Source: JAAXGX01 sp965221595
GTDB lineage: Bacteria > Acidobacteriota > Vicinamibacteria > Vicinamibacterales > UBA8438
Direction: 5' to 3'
DNA length: 64,000 nucleotides
Assembly: GCA_965221595.1 (NCBI GenBank)
Contig: OZ244900.1
Span: 3,472,001-3,536,000 of the forward strand
Shown in pieces: positions 40,101-46,671 of this stretch. Made by a program: the position numbers and the translations under genes. The first letter of the stretch is position 1. Each line of letters starts with the position of its first letter. The notes beneath the pieces were generated by a model that was not told where the DNA came from, ran no database searches, and saw only the letters and a list, made by a program, of their open reading frames with translations.

Positions 40101-40494
40101 ACAGGTTGACGCGCGGCAGGCGGAGCGCCTTGCGCAGCGGGTCGAGCTGGTAGCAGTCGATGCGGATGCCGGCGCGGAAGGGCGCTTGAAACAGGTTCGG
40201 ATCGGTCGCAGTCACGCAGTTCCAGGACAGAGTGCGGAGATAGGCGGCGAACAGCGCCGGATCGTCGAAGCCCCTGTCCGCCACGGCGGACCAGCCGTCG
40301 TCCTCCAGGAGGCGGGCGCCGATCTCGTGCTCCCACAACACCGACAGCGGCTCGCCCTGCGCGTCGTCGTCGAGGCACGACAGATCAACGAGCAGGGCAT
40401 CACCGGGTGACGGCGGCGGCGTCACGTTCTCGACGAGGTAGCGGCGCTGGCGGACGAGAGCGATGCGGCCGGGCTCGGGAGCGAGGGCCGTCAT
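37195..40494 (-). CDS. drmD: DISARM class 1 protein DrmD, SNF2-family helicase
   Basis: This 1099-residue Swi2/Snf2-type ATPase defines class 1 DISARM together with DrmMI. Walker A is ADDVGLGKTIEAG (Lys141), the DEAH box is at 245-248 (LILDEAHN), and the helicase C lobe shows LIATDAAREGLNLQRHC and LDQRNGRIDR. The C-terminal 350 residues include a coiled-coil-like stretch rich in arginine (RQDRLRAEIDGLRTRLDRSR). It is the first classical DISARM gene of this operon. Its ATG overlaps the stop of a 36-codon open frame (40491-40601) by four bases, and the regulator gene lies just upstream. The ribosome site is weak on its own, which fits coupling to the small frame. Confidence 0.94.
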   Translation of the reverse strand: MTALAPEPGRIALVRQRRYLVENVTPPPSPGDALLVDLSCLDDDAQGEPLSVLWEHEIGARLLEDDGWSAVADRGFDDPALFAAYLRTLSWNCVTATDPNLFQAPFRAGIRIDCYQLDPLRKALRLPRVNLFIADDVGLGKTIEAGLIVRELLLRRRIDRIVVACPPAMLDQWQDEMEDRFGLAFTILDRAQVTRMRRERGFSVNPWTTHSRFLISHRLLIDETYAAGLRDWLGEFAPQTLLILDEAHNAAPASGARYAIDSQITRAVRDIAPRFEHRLFLSATPHNGHSNSFSALLEILDPQRFCRGVRVLKEQRDEVLVRRLKSDIRALEGGFPKRTVTPVEIDGLPQDAPELVLPRLLDAYRLEREQRLKDETQSRQAAGALVIGGLQKRLLSSIEAFAKTLAVHRRSVESALERAAEAVAVSREQQADLERLTLGEELDVEPVGTTDPAGGSDTDEADTDRPDSAEHDLAELMTAATAASTDSRRLETRTALRRELALVDAMRGIAEASRHDADPRVHRIVAWIDANLCPVLSAPAPPQWNERRLLVFTEYEDTRRWLQRCLNEAIAHSDRASERIAAFTGTTSRQRREDIKHAFNAEPGDQPLRILIATDAAREGLNLQRHCHDLFHFDLPWNPSRLDQRNGRIDRKLQPADEVVCRYFVFVQRPEDRVLKVLVNKVERIREELGSAAQVLEARAARTLGREGLRRDGIDRLAASIRDLSAGDRQQKVRDELEDGRLRQDRLRAEIDGLRTRLDRSRTRIGLTAAQFRRTLSMGLRLDGAPAISEIDGDGKRPPDTPRCFVFPAEASALASDPGWAAALDALRARRQRGENLGEWRRRAAIRPVAFDDTGRLGTNAVHLHLEHRVARRLLGRFTAQGLVHHDLSKACLTVAPDAIPRVVLLGRLAIYGPRAARLHEEIVPVAARWVDLDRRRHALTPYGRAGEQTTLASLQTALDQAGESTVPGPVRTRLAAAAQADITDLLPHLDRRADECAALAKRRLAERSDAEQRSMVELLERQRGRIIAAVGSDDRQITLQFDEAERRQREADRRAWARRLEAIEYELDSEPARIADGYRVRAVRVDPLGLVYLWPRTG

Positions 40495-40601
40495 GTTCTC
40501 GTGGCGTTGGCCCGGGTCTCGATCAGGGCAAACCGCTCCATCAGCGCATCGAAAAGACTCGCTCCTGTCAGCAAGAGGCTCCGGACCGGCGTGTCAGCCA
40601 T
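40491..40601 (-). CDS. Possible 36-residue microprotein between the regulator gene and drmD
   Basis: A 36-codon frame exactly fills the space between two genes. Its ATG (40601-40599) overlaps the end of the AbiEi-like gene (ATGGCTGA), and its TGA overlaps the drmD start (ATGA). The peptide starts MADTPVRSLLLTGASLFDAL and continues with MERFALIE, and looks like an amphipathic helix. Third codon positions are mostly G or C, though less so than in neighbouring genes. No ribosome site is obvious beyond coupling. It may be a real small subunit or simply a coupling leader for drmD; it could also be a remnant. Conservation has not been tested. Confidence 0.4.
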   Translation of the reverse strand: MADTPVRSLLLTGASLFDALMERFALIETRANATRT

Positions 40602-41190
40602 GCGTCAATTGCGCGCTCAACGCCTCTGCCATCCAGATCGGCATCATGGCCCGAGCGGCCGAGAGCTCCTGCCGATCCGCCTCGGAGAGCGTCGGCAGGA
40701 CCGCTTCGAGGCCGTTTTCGACCTCTGCAGGACCAAGCCACGCCAGGGCGCGGATGACCTCCCCCGCCCTGCGGTGCGGTGCCGCGAGTTGCCAGCGCGG
40801 CGCGTGGCGCAGCTCGATGATGGCCGAGCCGAAGTGCAACCTACGGTGGGGGCCGGAGGTGAGGTAGACCTCACGCACTGGATTCTGCGTGATCAGCCGC
40901 AGGCGATTGGCCGCGGCGCCGCCGCACGGCACTATCGTCACGCCCCAGAGCGCCGAAAGGGCCTCAATAGCCTTCTCGGTACGCGGCGCACAGCGCCCGA
41001 ACCGGGTCTCGACAGGACGCATGTAGACGCCCTGGCAGATGCGCATGAGACGCCCCGAGCGCGCGAGGCGCGACAACGCCTGGTTGATCGCGGCGCGCTT
41101 GCCGAGGTGCAGCAGGGCAGCCGGACAAAGCGGCGTCGCCTCCGGCAGCGCCTTGGCATGTTCCATGATGCGACGGGAAAGGCCGCGCAT
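40594..41190 (-). CDS. DUF6088/AbiEi-like winged-helix regulator
   Basis: This 198-residue protein resembles the DUF6088 / AbiEi type IV antitoxin family. The N-terminal winged helix is visible in LLHLGKRAAINQALSRLARS followed by GRLMRICQGVYMRP, a pattern found in AbiE antitoxins that bind inverted repeats in their own promoter. The middle carries the expected EVYLTSGPHRRLHFGSAIIE strand segment. No AbiEii nucleotidyltransferase toxin is next to it, so it is not a complete AbiE system. It precedes drmD by 99 bases and could control the DISARM transcript (inference). The ATG at 41190 was chosen because GGGAGA lies 8 bases upstream; a start at 41250 is possible. Confidence 0.82.
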   Translation of the reverse strand: MRGLSRRIMEHAKALPEATPLCPAALLHLGKRAAINQALSRLARSGRLMRICQGVYMRPVETRFGRCAPRTEKAIEALSALWGVTIVPCGGAAANRLRLITQNPVREVYLTSGPHRRLHFGSAIIELRHAPRWQLAAPHRRAGEVIRALAWLGPAEVENGLEAVLPTLSEADRQELSAARAMMPIWMAEALSAQLTHG

Positions 41191-41209
41191 GGTCGTGTCT
41201 CCCACTCGA

Positions 41210-41233
41210 TCTGTCAGAAATACAGCTGCCAGA
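41210..41233. promoter_or_regulatory. Imperfect palindrome upstream of the AbiEi-like gene, candidate operator
   Basis: TCTGTCAG (41210-41217) and CTGCCAGA (41226-41233) are inverted repeats with one mismatch and an 8-base spacer. They lie 19 bases before the chosen start at 41190. AbiEi-type regulators bind inverted repeats in their own promoter, so this is a plausible autoregulatory site. No good -35/-10 pair is visible in 41191-41391. Confidence 0.35.
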
Positions 41234-41391
41234 CTATTGGAACACAGCATCGGGAGACGAGAGAAGCCGGTATCCCCCGGGACTGGACACGGGTCGGCGG
41301 GGACGAGGCGACTCGCGCTAGTTGGCGCCGCAGCCGTCCGTTGAGGAGCTCGATCAGTCCGCCGATGTCGTCGAGGTCGAGACCGGTGCGC

Positions 41392-41877
41392 TCATGGTGA
41401 CGAGGCAGGAACACGGTCATATCCCGCCAAGTGCTGGTCGAGTGCCCAGATTCGGACCCTCCGCCCGGGATGCCGAGTGCAGGCTTGCTTCCACGCCTTG
41501 ACGATGGACAGATCCACCATGCCTGCGCCGCGCGTCGCAGACTCCGGGAAGCCTTCCAGCCATTCCATGAGCTGCCCGGTGTCCGGCAATGGCACGAGTA
41601 CCCAGGGGGCTCGTCCAGCGACCGCCTCCCGCACGTGATCCCGAAGCACTTCTGCGCGCTGCCTCCGCTGGCGACCATCGGGGACAGCGGCGATGTGATT
41701 GCCAGTTTCGAAAACCGCACCCATCGGCAGATGAAAGGTTGCGTCGGCCTCGATCAATTCGGCGAATTCCCTCCCGATGACATCGCGATCCTGGCTGCAA
41801 CCGGGAACCGCGAGCACGTTCAGCAGCACGCTGGTGTCGACAATGATGATTGGCGGCATGACGGCCGGCCATTCCAT
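41392..41877 (-). CDS. PIN-domain nuclease paired with the adjacent ATPase
   Basis: This 161-residue PIN protein has four spaced acidic residues: Asp14 (IIIVDTSVLLNVL), Glu57 (FETGNHIA), Asp122 (GAGMVDLSIVKAW) and Asp147 (IWALDQHLAGYD). This is a good match to the catalytic quartet of PIN RNases. It begins 13 bases after the stop of the ATPase gene on the same strand. An internal ATG at 41859 (MPPIIIVDTS) is an equally reasonable start, as neither has a strong ribosome site. No VapB-type antitoxin is beside it, so it is more likely the effector of the ATPase pair than a VapC toxin. It is not closely similar in sequence to the second PIN protein at 31206. Confidence 0.88.
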   Translation of the reverse strand: MEWPAVMPPIIIVDTSVLLNVLAVPGCSQDRDVIGREFAELIEADATFHLPMGAVFETGNHIAAVPDGRQRRQRAEVLRDHVREAVAGRAPWVLVPLPDTGQLMEWLEGFPESATRGAGMVDLSIVKAWKQACTRHPGRRVRIWALDQHLAGYDRVPASSP

Positions 41878-41886
41878 CGGGCAGCA

Positions 41887-41898
41887 CTAGCTAGCCAG
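41887..41898. repeat. CTAGCTAGCCAG, third site of a 12-mer found at stop codons
   Basis: The 12-mer is identical to 13012-13023 and again contains a stop codon, here TAG of the ATPase gene on the minus strand. It lies in the 13-bp junction between the ATPase and PIN genes. Confidence 0.3.
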
Positions 41899-43189
41899 TC
41901 TGCTCCCAAACATCCTTCAACCATTCCCGGGCACGGCGTCTTCGATGCTCCGGGTCCGGCCGTTCCTTTGCAAACCTCTCGATGAGTCCGCGCGTCATCA
42001 GATGGCCGATCGAGCCCTGCGCGACGAGTTCAGGATAGTCCGGAAGATCCGTCAGGCGGACAAGCCGGCTCGACCCGTCCTGGGGGCTCCGGTAACAGAA
42101 CACCACGTGGGGCACCGCGTCGTCCGGCAGCGCGTCCAGAAGAGCGGGGTTGTGGCTGCTGATCAGTACCCGGAGGTTCCGCTCCTTCGCAAGGTGCGAC
42201 ACCTGACGGAGAAGCTGCCCGGCTCGGCTCGGATGCACGCCGTTGTCGATCTCTTCGATTACGACGACGGAACCGGGAGCGGACAGCATGGCGGCCGCTA
42301 TCGCCAGGACGCGGAGCGTGCCGTCCGACAGCAGGCTGGCATCGTACTGCGTACTGCCGCCGCCGAACGTCTCGGTGAGCGTAACCATGACGTCGCCGCG
42401 GGGTGTCTCGATGAAGCCGATCTCCGTGATGTCCTGCTCGGGCAGCGCCCGGACGAACTCAAGGAGTTCCGCCCGGTTCTCCTGCTTCTGCCAGAGGTTG
42501 TACAACACGCCGGAGAGGTTCCTGCCGCTCTCCGCCAAATGCTGGTCCGTCTTGAAGCTGTAGCCCCGCATGAGCGATGGGCGCGGATCGAGAAACGTGA
42601 TGGACGACAGCTCCCGATGAAGACGGCCGGTCGCCGCGGGGATCGCCTGCTGGGCCTTGGTGTGATGGCCGTAGAAGCGCGCCGAACTCATGAGCTGGCA
42701 CAACACGGCCGTCTGGTCGTTGCACCGAATCTGTGGTTTCTTGCCACGCGCGAAGTTGTTGTACGCGACCTGCAGGTCGCCTGACGACCCGGTCGATGGC
42801 GTCACGACCTCGAAGAGCGGCGCGTGCGAGGTCATGCCACCTCCGGTCAGCCATTCATCCGTGATGTGCAGATCCCCTTCGTCGCGTACCTCGATGCTGA
42901 TCGAATAAAGATTCCACTCGGCCGCCGTTGTGCTGCAGGAGAGCCTGAAGACGCTTTCCTCTCTGCGTGCGAGGTTGCTGACGTTGCCGCGTATCCCGCG
43001 ATCGTCCTGCAGCGCGTGGCGGATGGATTCGAGCCGGTCGCCCGCGGCGATCCAGGACAGGAGGCGCAACGCCTCGACGGCGTTGCTCTTGCCCGCCGCG
43101 TTCGCGCCGATCAGGGCCGTCAGCGGCGCCAGTTTCAGCGTAGCGCCCTGATAGCTCTTGAACCTGTCGATCGAGAAGCTGGACAGCAT
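41891..43189 (-). CDS. AAA_21/SMC-like ATPase, head of the defence island
   Basis: This 432-residue ATPase has Walker A GANAAGKS (28-35), signature SLLSDGTLR (285-293), Walker B VVVIEEIDNGVHPSR (308-322) with Glu312-Glu313, and switch SSHNPALLDAL (344 onward). This is the ABC-type AAA_21 family used as sensors in many two-gene defence systems. It differs in every signature from the ATPase at 31705, so the two are not recent duplicates. ATG with GAGAGG 5 bases upstream. It is the first gene after the tRNA at 43349-43425 and is followed 13 bases later by its PIN partner. I see no recognisable promoter in 43190-43348. Confidence 0.9.
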   Translation of the reverse strand: MLSSFSIDRFKSYQGATLKLAPLTALIGANAAGKSNAVEALRLLSWIAAGDRLESIRHALQDDRGIRGNVSNLARREESVFRLSCSTTAAEWNLYSISIEVRDEGDLHITDEWLTGGGMTSHAPLFEVVTPSTGSSGDLQVAYNNFARGKKPQIRCNDQTAVLCQLMSSARFYGHHTKAQQAIPAATGRLHRELSSITFLDPRPSLMRGYSFKTDQHLAESGRNLSGVLYNLWQKQENRAELLEFVRALPEQDITEIGFIETPRGDVMVTLTETFGGGSTQYDASLLSDGTLRVLAIAAAMLSAPGSVVVIEEIDNGVHPSRAGQLLRQVSHLAKERNLRVLISSHNPALLDALPDDAVPHVVFCYRSPQDGSSRLVRLTDLPDYPELVAQGSIGHLMTRGLIERFAKERPDPEHRRRRAREWLKDVWEQTG

Positions 43190-43348
43190 CGGCGCCTCTC
43201 CGGAACGTGTCTCGGCCGGCGGCCGCTCCCGGCCCGGTCGGCTGCCACGACGGAACCGGCGCTTCCCGCGCCGCCTCGGTCGGCGCCCCGGCGCGCAACG
43301 AAGCCGAGGCTCTGGGCAGCGCCGGCCGGCGCATGCAAGGCGCGGAAT

Positions 43349-43425
43349 TGGTGCCGGTGCAGGGACTTGAACCCCGGACCTAGCGGATATGAGCCGCTCG
43401 CTCTAACCAGCTGAGCTACACCGGC
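43349..43425 (-). tRNA. tRNA with anticodon CAT (elongator Met, or Ile2 if lysidine-modified)
   Basis: A 77-nt cloverleaf on the minus strand. The acceptor GCCGGTG pairs with CACCGGC, followed by A and an encoded CCA (3' end at 43349). The D-arm is GCTCAGCTGGTTAGAGC. The anticodon stem AGCGG/CCGCT holds loop CTCATAT, anticodon CAT. The T-arm contains GGTTCAAGTCC. The first base pair is formed (G-C), so it is not an initiator tRNA. The 3' end faces the defence island, a usual integration position, but no copy of the tRNA 3' end was found elsewhere in the window. Confidence 0.96.
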
Positions 43426-43448
43426 ACGCCGGAGATGGCCAGCAGTCC

Positions 43449-43454
43449 ATTATA
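43449..43454 (-). promoter_or_regulatory. Candidate -10 box of the tRNA gene
   Basis: A perfect TATAAT on the minus strand lies 23 bases before the mature 5' end of the tRNA, in the 53-bp gap after queA. No good -35 is visible at 16-18 bases, so this could be an extended or weak promoter, or read-through from queA may dominate. Confidence 0.45.
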
Positions 43455-43478
43455 GCGAAGGCGCCTGCCGCCGCGCGG

Positions 43479-44531
43479 TCACACGATGAGCATGGCGTCG
43501 CCGTAGCTGTAGAAGCGATAGCGCCGCGCGACGGCGGCCTCGTAGGCGGCCAGCAGCGGCTCGCGGCCGGCAAAGGCGCAGGCCAGCACGATGAGCGACG
43601 AGCGCGGCAGGTGGAAGTTGGTAAGCAGCGCGCCGACGACACGGAAGTCGAAACCCGGCGAGATGTAGAGGTCCGTCGTCCCCGCGCCGGCCGCGAGTCG
43701 GCCGGCGCCGCGCCGGGCCGCCGCTTCGAGCACCCGCGTGGTGGTGGTCCCCACGGCCACGATGCGGCGGCCTTCGTCCAGCGCGCCGTTGATGGTGCGC
43801 GCCGTCGCGGCGCTGATCTCGAAGGGCTCGGCCGCCAGCCGATGCGACTCGACATCCTCGCCGCGAATCGGCTCGAAGGTGCCGTAGCCGACGTGCAGCG
43901 TGATGGCGGCGCGGACGACGCCGCGCGCCGCGAGCGCCGCGAACAGATCCCGCGTGAAGTGCAGCCCGGCCGTCGGGGCGGCCACGGACCCGCGCGCCCG
44001 CGCATAGACGGTCTGGTATCGATCGCGGTCGCCGACCGCGACGGAACGCTTGATGTAGGGCGGCAGCGGGACGTGCCCGATGGCGTCGACCGCCGCGTCC
44101 ACGTCCCGGCCGTCGTCGGCAGTCAGCCGCACGGTGCGCCGCCCGTGGAAGTGGCAGGCCAGCACCTCGAGCCGCAGCCGGCAGCCGCCCCCCTCGAAGA
44201 CGGCCCGCGCGCCCGCGCGGAGCTTCTGCCCGGGGTGCAGCAGTACATCCCAGCGCTCGCCATCGAGGCGGGTCAGCAGCAGGCACTCGACGCTGCCACC
44301 GCTCGGGTCGCGGCGCCCGAGCAGGCGTGCCGGGTACACGCGCGTGTCGTTGACGACCAGCACGTCGCCCGGCTCGAGCAGCCCCGGCAGGTCCGCGACG
44401 CGCTGGTGCGTGGACTCCCCGCTGCGCCGATCGAGCCGCAGCAGGCGCGCCTGGTCACGCTGCCGCTGCGGCTCCTGCGCGATCAGCGCCGGCGGCAGGT
44501 GGTAGTCGAAGTCCGAGATCGGGGTCGGCAC
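43479..44531 (-). CDS. queA: S-adenosylmethionine:tRNA ribosyltransferase-isomerase
   Basis: This 350-residue enzyme of queuosine biosynthesis transfers and isomerises the ribosyl group of S-adenosylmethionine onto 7-aminomethyl-7-deazaguanine in tRNA, giving epoxyqueuosine. Family blocks are clear: FDYHLPPALIAQEP at the start, GDVLVVNDTRVYPARLLG, SVAAPTAGLHFT, and LLTNFHLPRSSLIVLACAFAG near the end. Length is normal. The GTG at 44531 was chosen because it precedes the conserved start and sits 28 bases after the fabH stop; no ATG fits. Last gene of the minus-strand core operon. Confidence 0.96.
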   Translation of the reverse strand: MPTPISDFDYHLPPALIAQEPQRQRDQARLLRLDRRSGESTHQRVADLPGLLEPGDVLVVNDTRVYPARLLGRRDPSGGSVECLLLTRLDGERWDVLLHPGQKLRAGARAVFEGGGCRLRLEVLACHFHGRRTVRLTADDGRDVDAAVDAIGHVPLPPYIKRSVAVGDRDRYQTVYARARGSVAAPTAGLHFTRDLFAALAARGVVRAAITLHVGYGTFEPIRGEDVESHRLAAEPFEISAATARTINGALDEGRRIVAVGTTTTRVLEAAARRGAGRLAAGAGTTDLYISPGFDFRVVGALLTNFHLPRSSLIVLACAFAGREPLLAAYEAAVARRYRFYSYGDAMLIV

Positions 44532-44559
44532 ACCGCTGTGCTCGGCAGTCCGCGAACTG

Positions 44560-45591
44560 TCAGTAAGCCCACCGCAGCAGCACCGCCCCGACCGTGAACC
44601 CGGCGCCCACCGCGGCCAGCAGCACACAGTCGCCCTTCTTGAGACGGCCCTCTGCGAGCGCATCGTTCAGGGCGAGCGGAATGGTCGCGGCCGTGGTGTT
44701 GCCGTAGCGGTCGATGTTGATTACTACCTTGGAAGCGTCGAGACCGAGACGCTGGGCGGCGCTGGTGATGATCCGGCGATTGGCCTGGTGCGCCACGAAG
44801 AGATCGACGTCGGCGGCGCTCATCCCGTTCTGCGTGAGCACCCGCCGGCAGGCCTCCTCCATCTTGCGCACGGCGAATTTGAAGACCGCCGCGCCGTCCT
44901 GGTGCACGAAGTGCATGCGCTTGTCGACCGTCTCGTGCGTGGCCGGGCGCAGGCTGCCCCCGGCCGGCATGCACAACGCCGGCCCGCCGCTGCCGTCCAC
45001 CTCGTGGGCGAAGTCCAGCAGGCCGACGCCCGGCTCGGTCGCCGACGAGATGACCACCGCGCCGGCGCCGTCGCCGAACAGGACGCACGTGGCGCGGTCC
45101 TGGTAGTCGACGATCGAGGACATCACGTCGGCCCCGATCACCAGAGCATGCTCGTGGGCACCGGTCGACACCAGTTGCGCGCCCGCGGTCAGCGCGTACG
45201 TGAACCCGGAACAGGCCGCCCCGAGGTCGAAGCCCCACGCGTTGGACGCGCCGATCTTCGTCTGGACGAGGCAGGCCGTGCTGGGAAAGAACATGTCCGG
45301 GGTCGTGGTTGCCACGACGATGACGCCGATGTCGTCCGGCGTCAGGCCGGCCTGCTCGAGCGCCCGCGAGGCGGCCTGCCGGGCCAGGTCCGAAGTGGCC
45401 GTGCCCTCGTCCACGACGTGCCGCTGGCGGATGCCGGTACGCTGCAGGATCCACTCGTCGGTGGTGTCGACCAGTTCCTCGAGGTCCGCGTTCGTCAGCA
45501 GGCGCGGCGGCACATAGGTTGCCAGCGCGGCAATCCGGGTGCCGCGGAGTTGCGTGCCACCGCCCAGCCTGCCGCCCCGTCCGTTCGTCAC
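44560..45591 (-). CDS. fabH: Beta-ketoacyl-ACP synthase III
   Basis: This 343-residue condensing enzyme starts fatty-acid synthesis by joining an acyl-CoA primer to malonyl-ACP. The catalytic triad is complete: Cys127 (GAACSGF), His268 (VAHQANRRI) and Asn298 (IDRYGNTTAAT). Length is slightly longer than the usual 320-330 because of a glycine-rich N-terminus (TNGRGGRLGGGTQL). The start is GTG at 45591 with GGAGA upstream. It lies 31 bases after ruvB and 28 bases before queA, all on one strand. Fatty-acid genes are usually grouped with plsX and fabD; this isolated fabH may be a primary or an accessory copy. Confidence 0.96.
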   Translation of the reverse strand: MTNGRGGRLGGGTQLRGTRIAALATYVPPRLLTNADLEELVDTTDEWILQRTGIRQRHVVDEGTATSDLARQAASRALEQAGLTPDDIGVIVVATTTPDMFFPSTACLVQTKIGASNAWGFDLGAACSGFTYALTAGAQLVSTGAHEHALVIGADVMSSIVDYQDRATCVLFGDGAGAVVISSATEPGVGLLDFAHEVDGSGGPALCMPAGGSLRPATHETVDKRMHFVHQDGAAVFKFAVRKMEEACRRVLTQNGMSAADVDLFVAHQANRRIITSAAQRLGLDASKVVINIDRYGNTTAATIPLALNDALAEGRLKKGDCVLLAAVGAGFTVGAVLLRWAY

Positions 45592-45622
45592 GCGTCTCCG
45601 CCCCCTTCCCGGTCCCCGGTGC

Positions 45623-46642
45623 TCACCAAAGCCGCGAGCTGCGCTCGGGCCCGGGCCTCCCGAAGTAGTTGTACGCCCGTTCGGTCGCGACGCGGCCGCG
45701 CGGGGTGCGGTCGATGAAGCCGTTCTGGATGAGGAACGGTTCGTAGATGTCCTCGATGGCTTCCTTCTCCTCGCTGATCGCTGCCGCAATGCTGCTCAGG
45801 CCGACCGGCCCGCCGCCGAACTTGTCGATGATCGTCTCGAGCAGCCGCCGGTCGGCTTCGTCGAAGCCGTTGTCGTCGACTTCGAGCAGCGCCAGCGCCT
45901 GCCGGGCGACGGCAAGGTCGATGGCGCCGTCCGCGCGCACCTCGGCGTAGTCGCGCACGCGCCGCAGCAGGCGGTTGGCGACGCGCGGCGTTCCCCGAGC
46001 GCGCCGCGCGAGCTCCCGGGCGGCCGGCTCGTCGATCGGCACGCCCAGGATGCGCGCCGAGCGCGTCACGATGTCGTGCAGCTCGTCCTGCGTGTAGAAG
46101 TCGAGCCGATGCACGATCCCGAACCGGGCGCGGAGCGGCGCCGTGAGCAGACCCGTACGCGTCGTGGCGCCGACCAGGGTGAACCGCTGCAGGGGCACCT
46201 TGACCGACCGCGCGCTCGGCCCCTGCCCGATGACGATGTCCAGCTCGTAGTCCTCCATGGCCGGGTAGAGGATCTCCTCGACGACCGGGCTCATGCGGTG
46301 GATCTCGTCGATGAACAGGACTTCGCGCTGCGCGAGGTTCGTGAGCAGGGCCGCCAGGTCGCCCGGCCTCTCCAGCACGGGCCCGGAAGTCGCCCGGACC
46401 TGCGCCCCGAGTTCGCCCCCCACGACGTAGGCGAGCGTCGTCTTGCCCAGCCCGGGCGGTCCGTAGAGCAGCACGTGGTCGAGCGCCTCGCCGCGCCCGC
46501 GGGCGGCCGCGATGGACACGGTCAGGTTCTCGCACACGCGTGCCTGGCCGACGTAGTCGGCGAGCGTCCGCGGTCGGAGCCCGACCTCGTACTGCTCCTC
46601 CTCGCCGACCGGCGCCGCGCTGACGATCCGTTCCGTTGTCAC
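45623..46642 (-). CDS. ruvB: Holliday junction branch-migration helicase RuvB
   Basis: This 339-residue AAA+ motor of the RuvAB complex drives Holliday junction migration during recombinational repair. Walker A is GPPGLGKTT (61-69), Walker B LFIDEIHRM, sensor 1 is GATTRTG and the arginine finger region is APLRARFG. The C-terminal winged helix ends TPRGRVATERAYNYF. Start: GTG at 46642 with GGGG 6 bases upstream gives the family-like MTTERIVSAAP. A TTG at 46675 overlapping the ruvA stop is the alternative. Transcribed with ruvC and ruvA. Confidence 0.97.
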   Translation of the reverse strand: MTTERIVSAAPVGEEEQYEVGLRPRTLADYVGQARVCENLTVSIAAARGRGEALDHVLLYGPPGLGKTTLAYVVGGELGAQVRATSGPVLERPGDLAALLTNLAQREVLFIDEIHRMSPVVEEILYPAMEDYELDIVIGQGPSARSVKVPLQRFTLVGATTRTGLLTAPLRARFGIVHRLDFYTQDELHDIVTRSARILGVPIDEPAARELARRARGTPRVANRLLRRVRDYAEVRADGAIDLAVARQALALLEVDDNGFDEADRRLLETIIDKFGGGPVGLSSIAAAISEEKEAIEDIYEPFLIQNGFIDRTPRGRVATERAYNYFGRPGPERSSRLW

Positions 46643-46671
46643 GATCGAACCCCGGTCCGGTGTTGCCGGAC

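Noticed and set aside
33226..40494. BREX or type I restriction system
   Set aside because: The large methylase and SNF2 helicase are similar in type, but PglZ, BrxC, HsdS and HsdR are absent, while DrmA, DrmB and DrmC are present in order.
40594..41190. A full AbiE toxin-antitoxin system
   Set aside because: Only an AbiEi-like protein is present; no nucleotidyltransferase (AbiEii) gene lies on either side.
41392..41877. VapBC toxin-antitoxin pair
   Set aside because: The PIN gene has no small DNA-binding antitoxin gene in front of it; the upstream partner is a 432-residue ATPase.
25086..43348. Direct copies of the tRNA 3' end marking att sites
   Set aside because: I looked for the T-arm/acceptor sequence at the left border and inside the island and saw no second copy.
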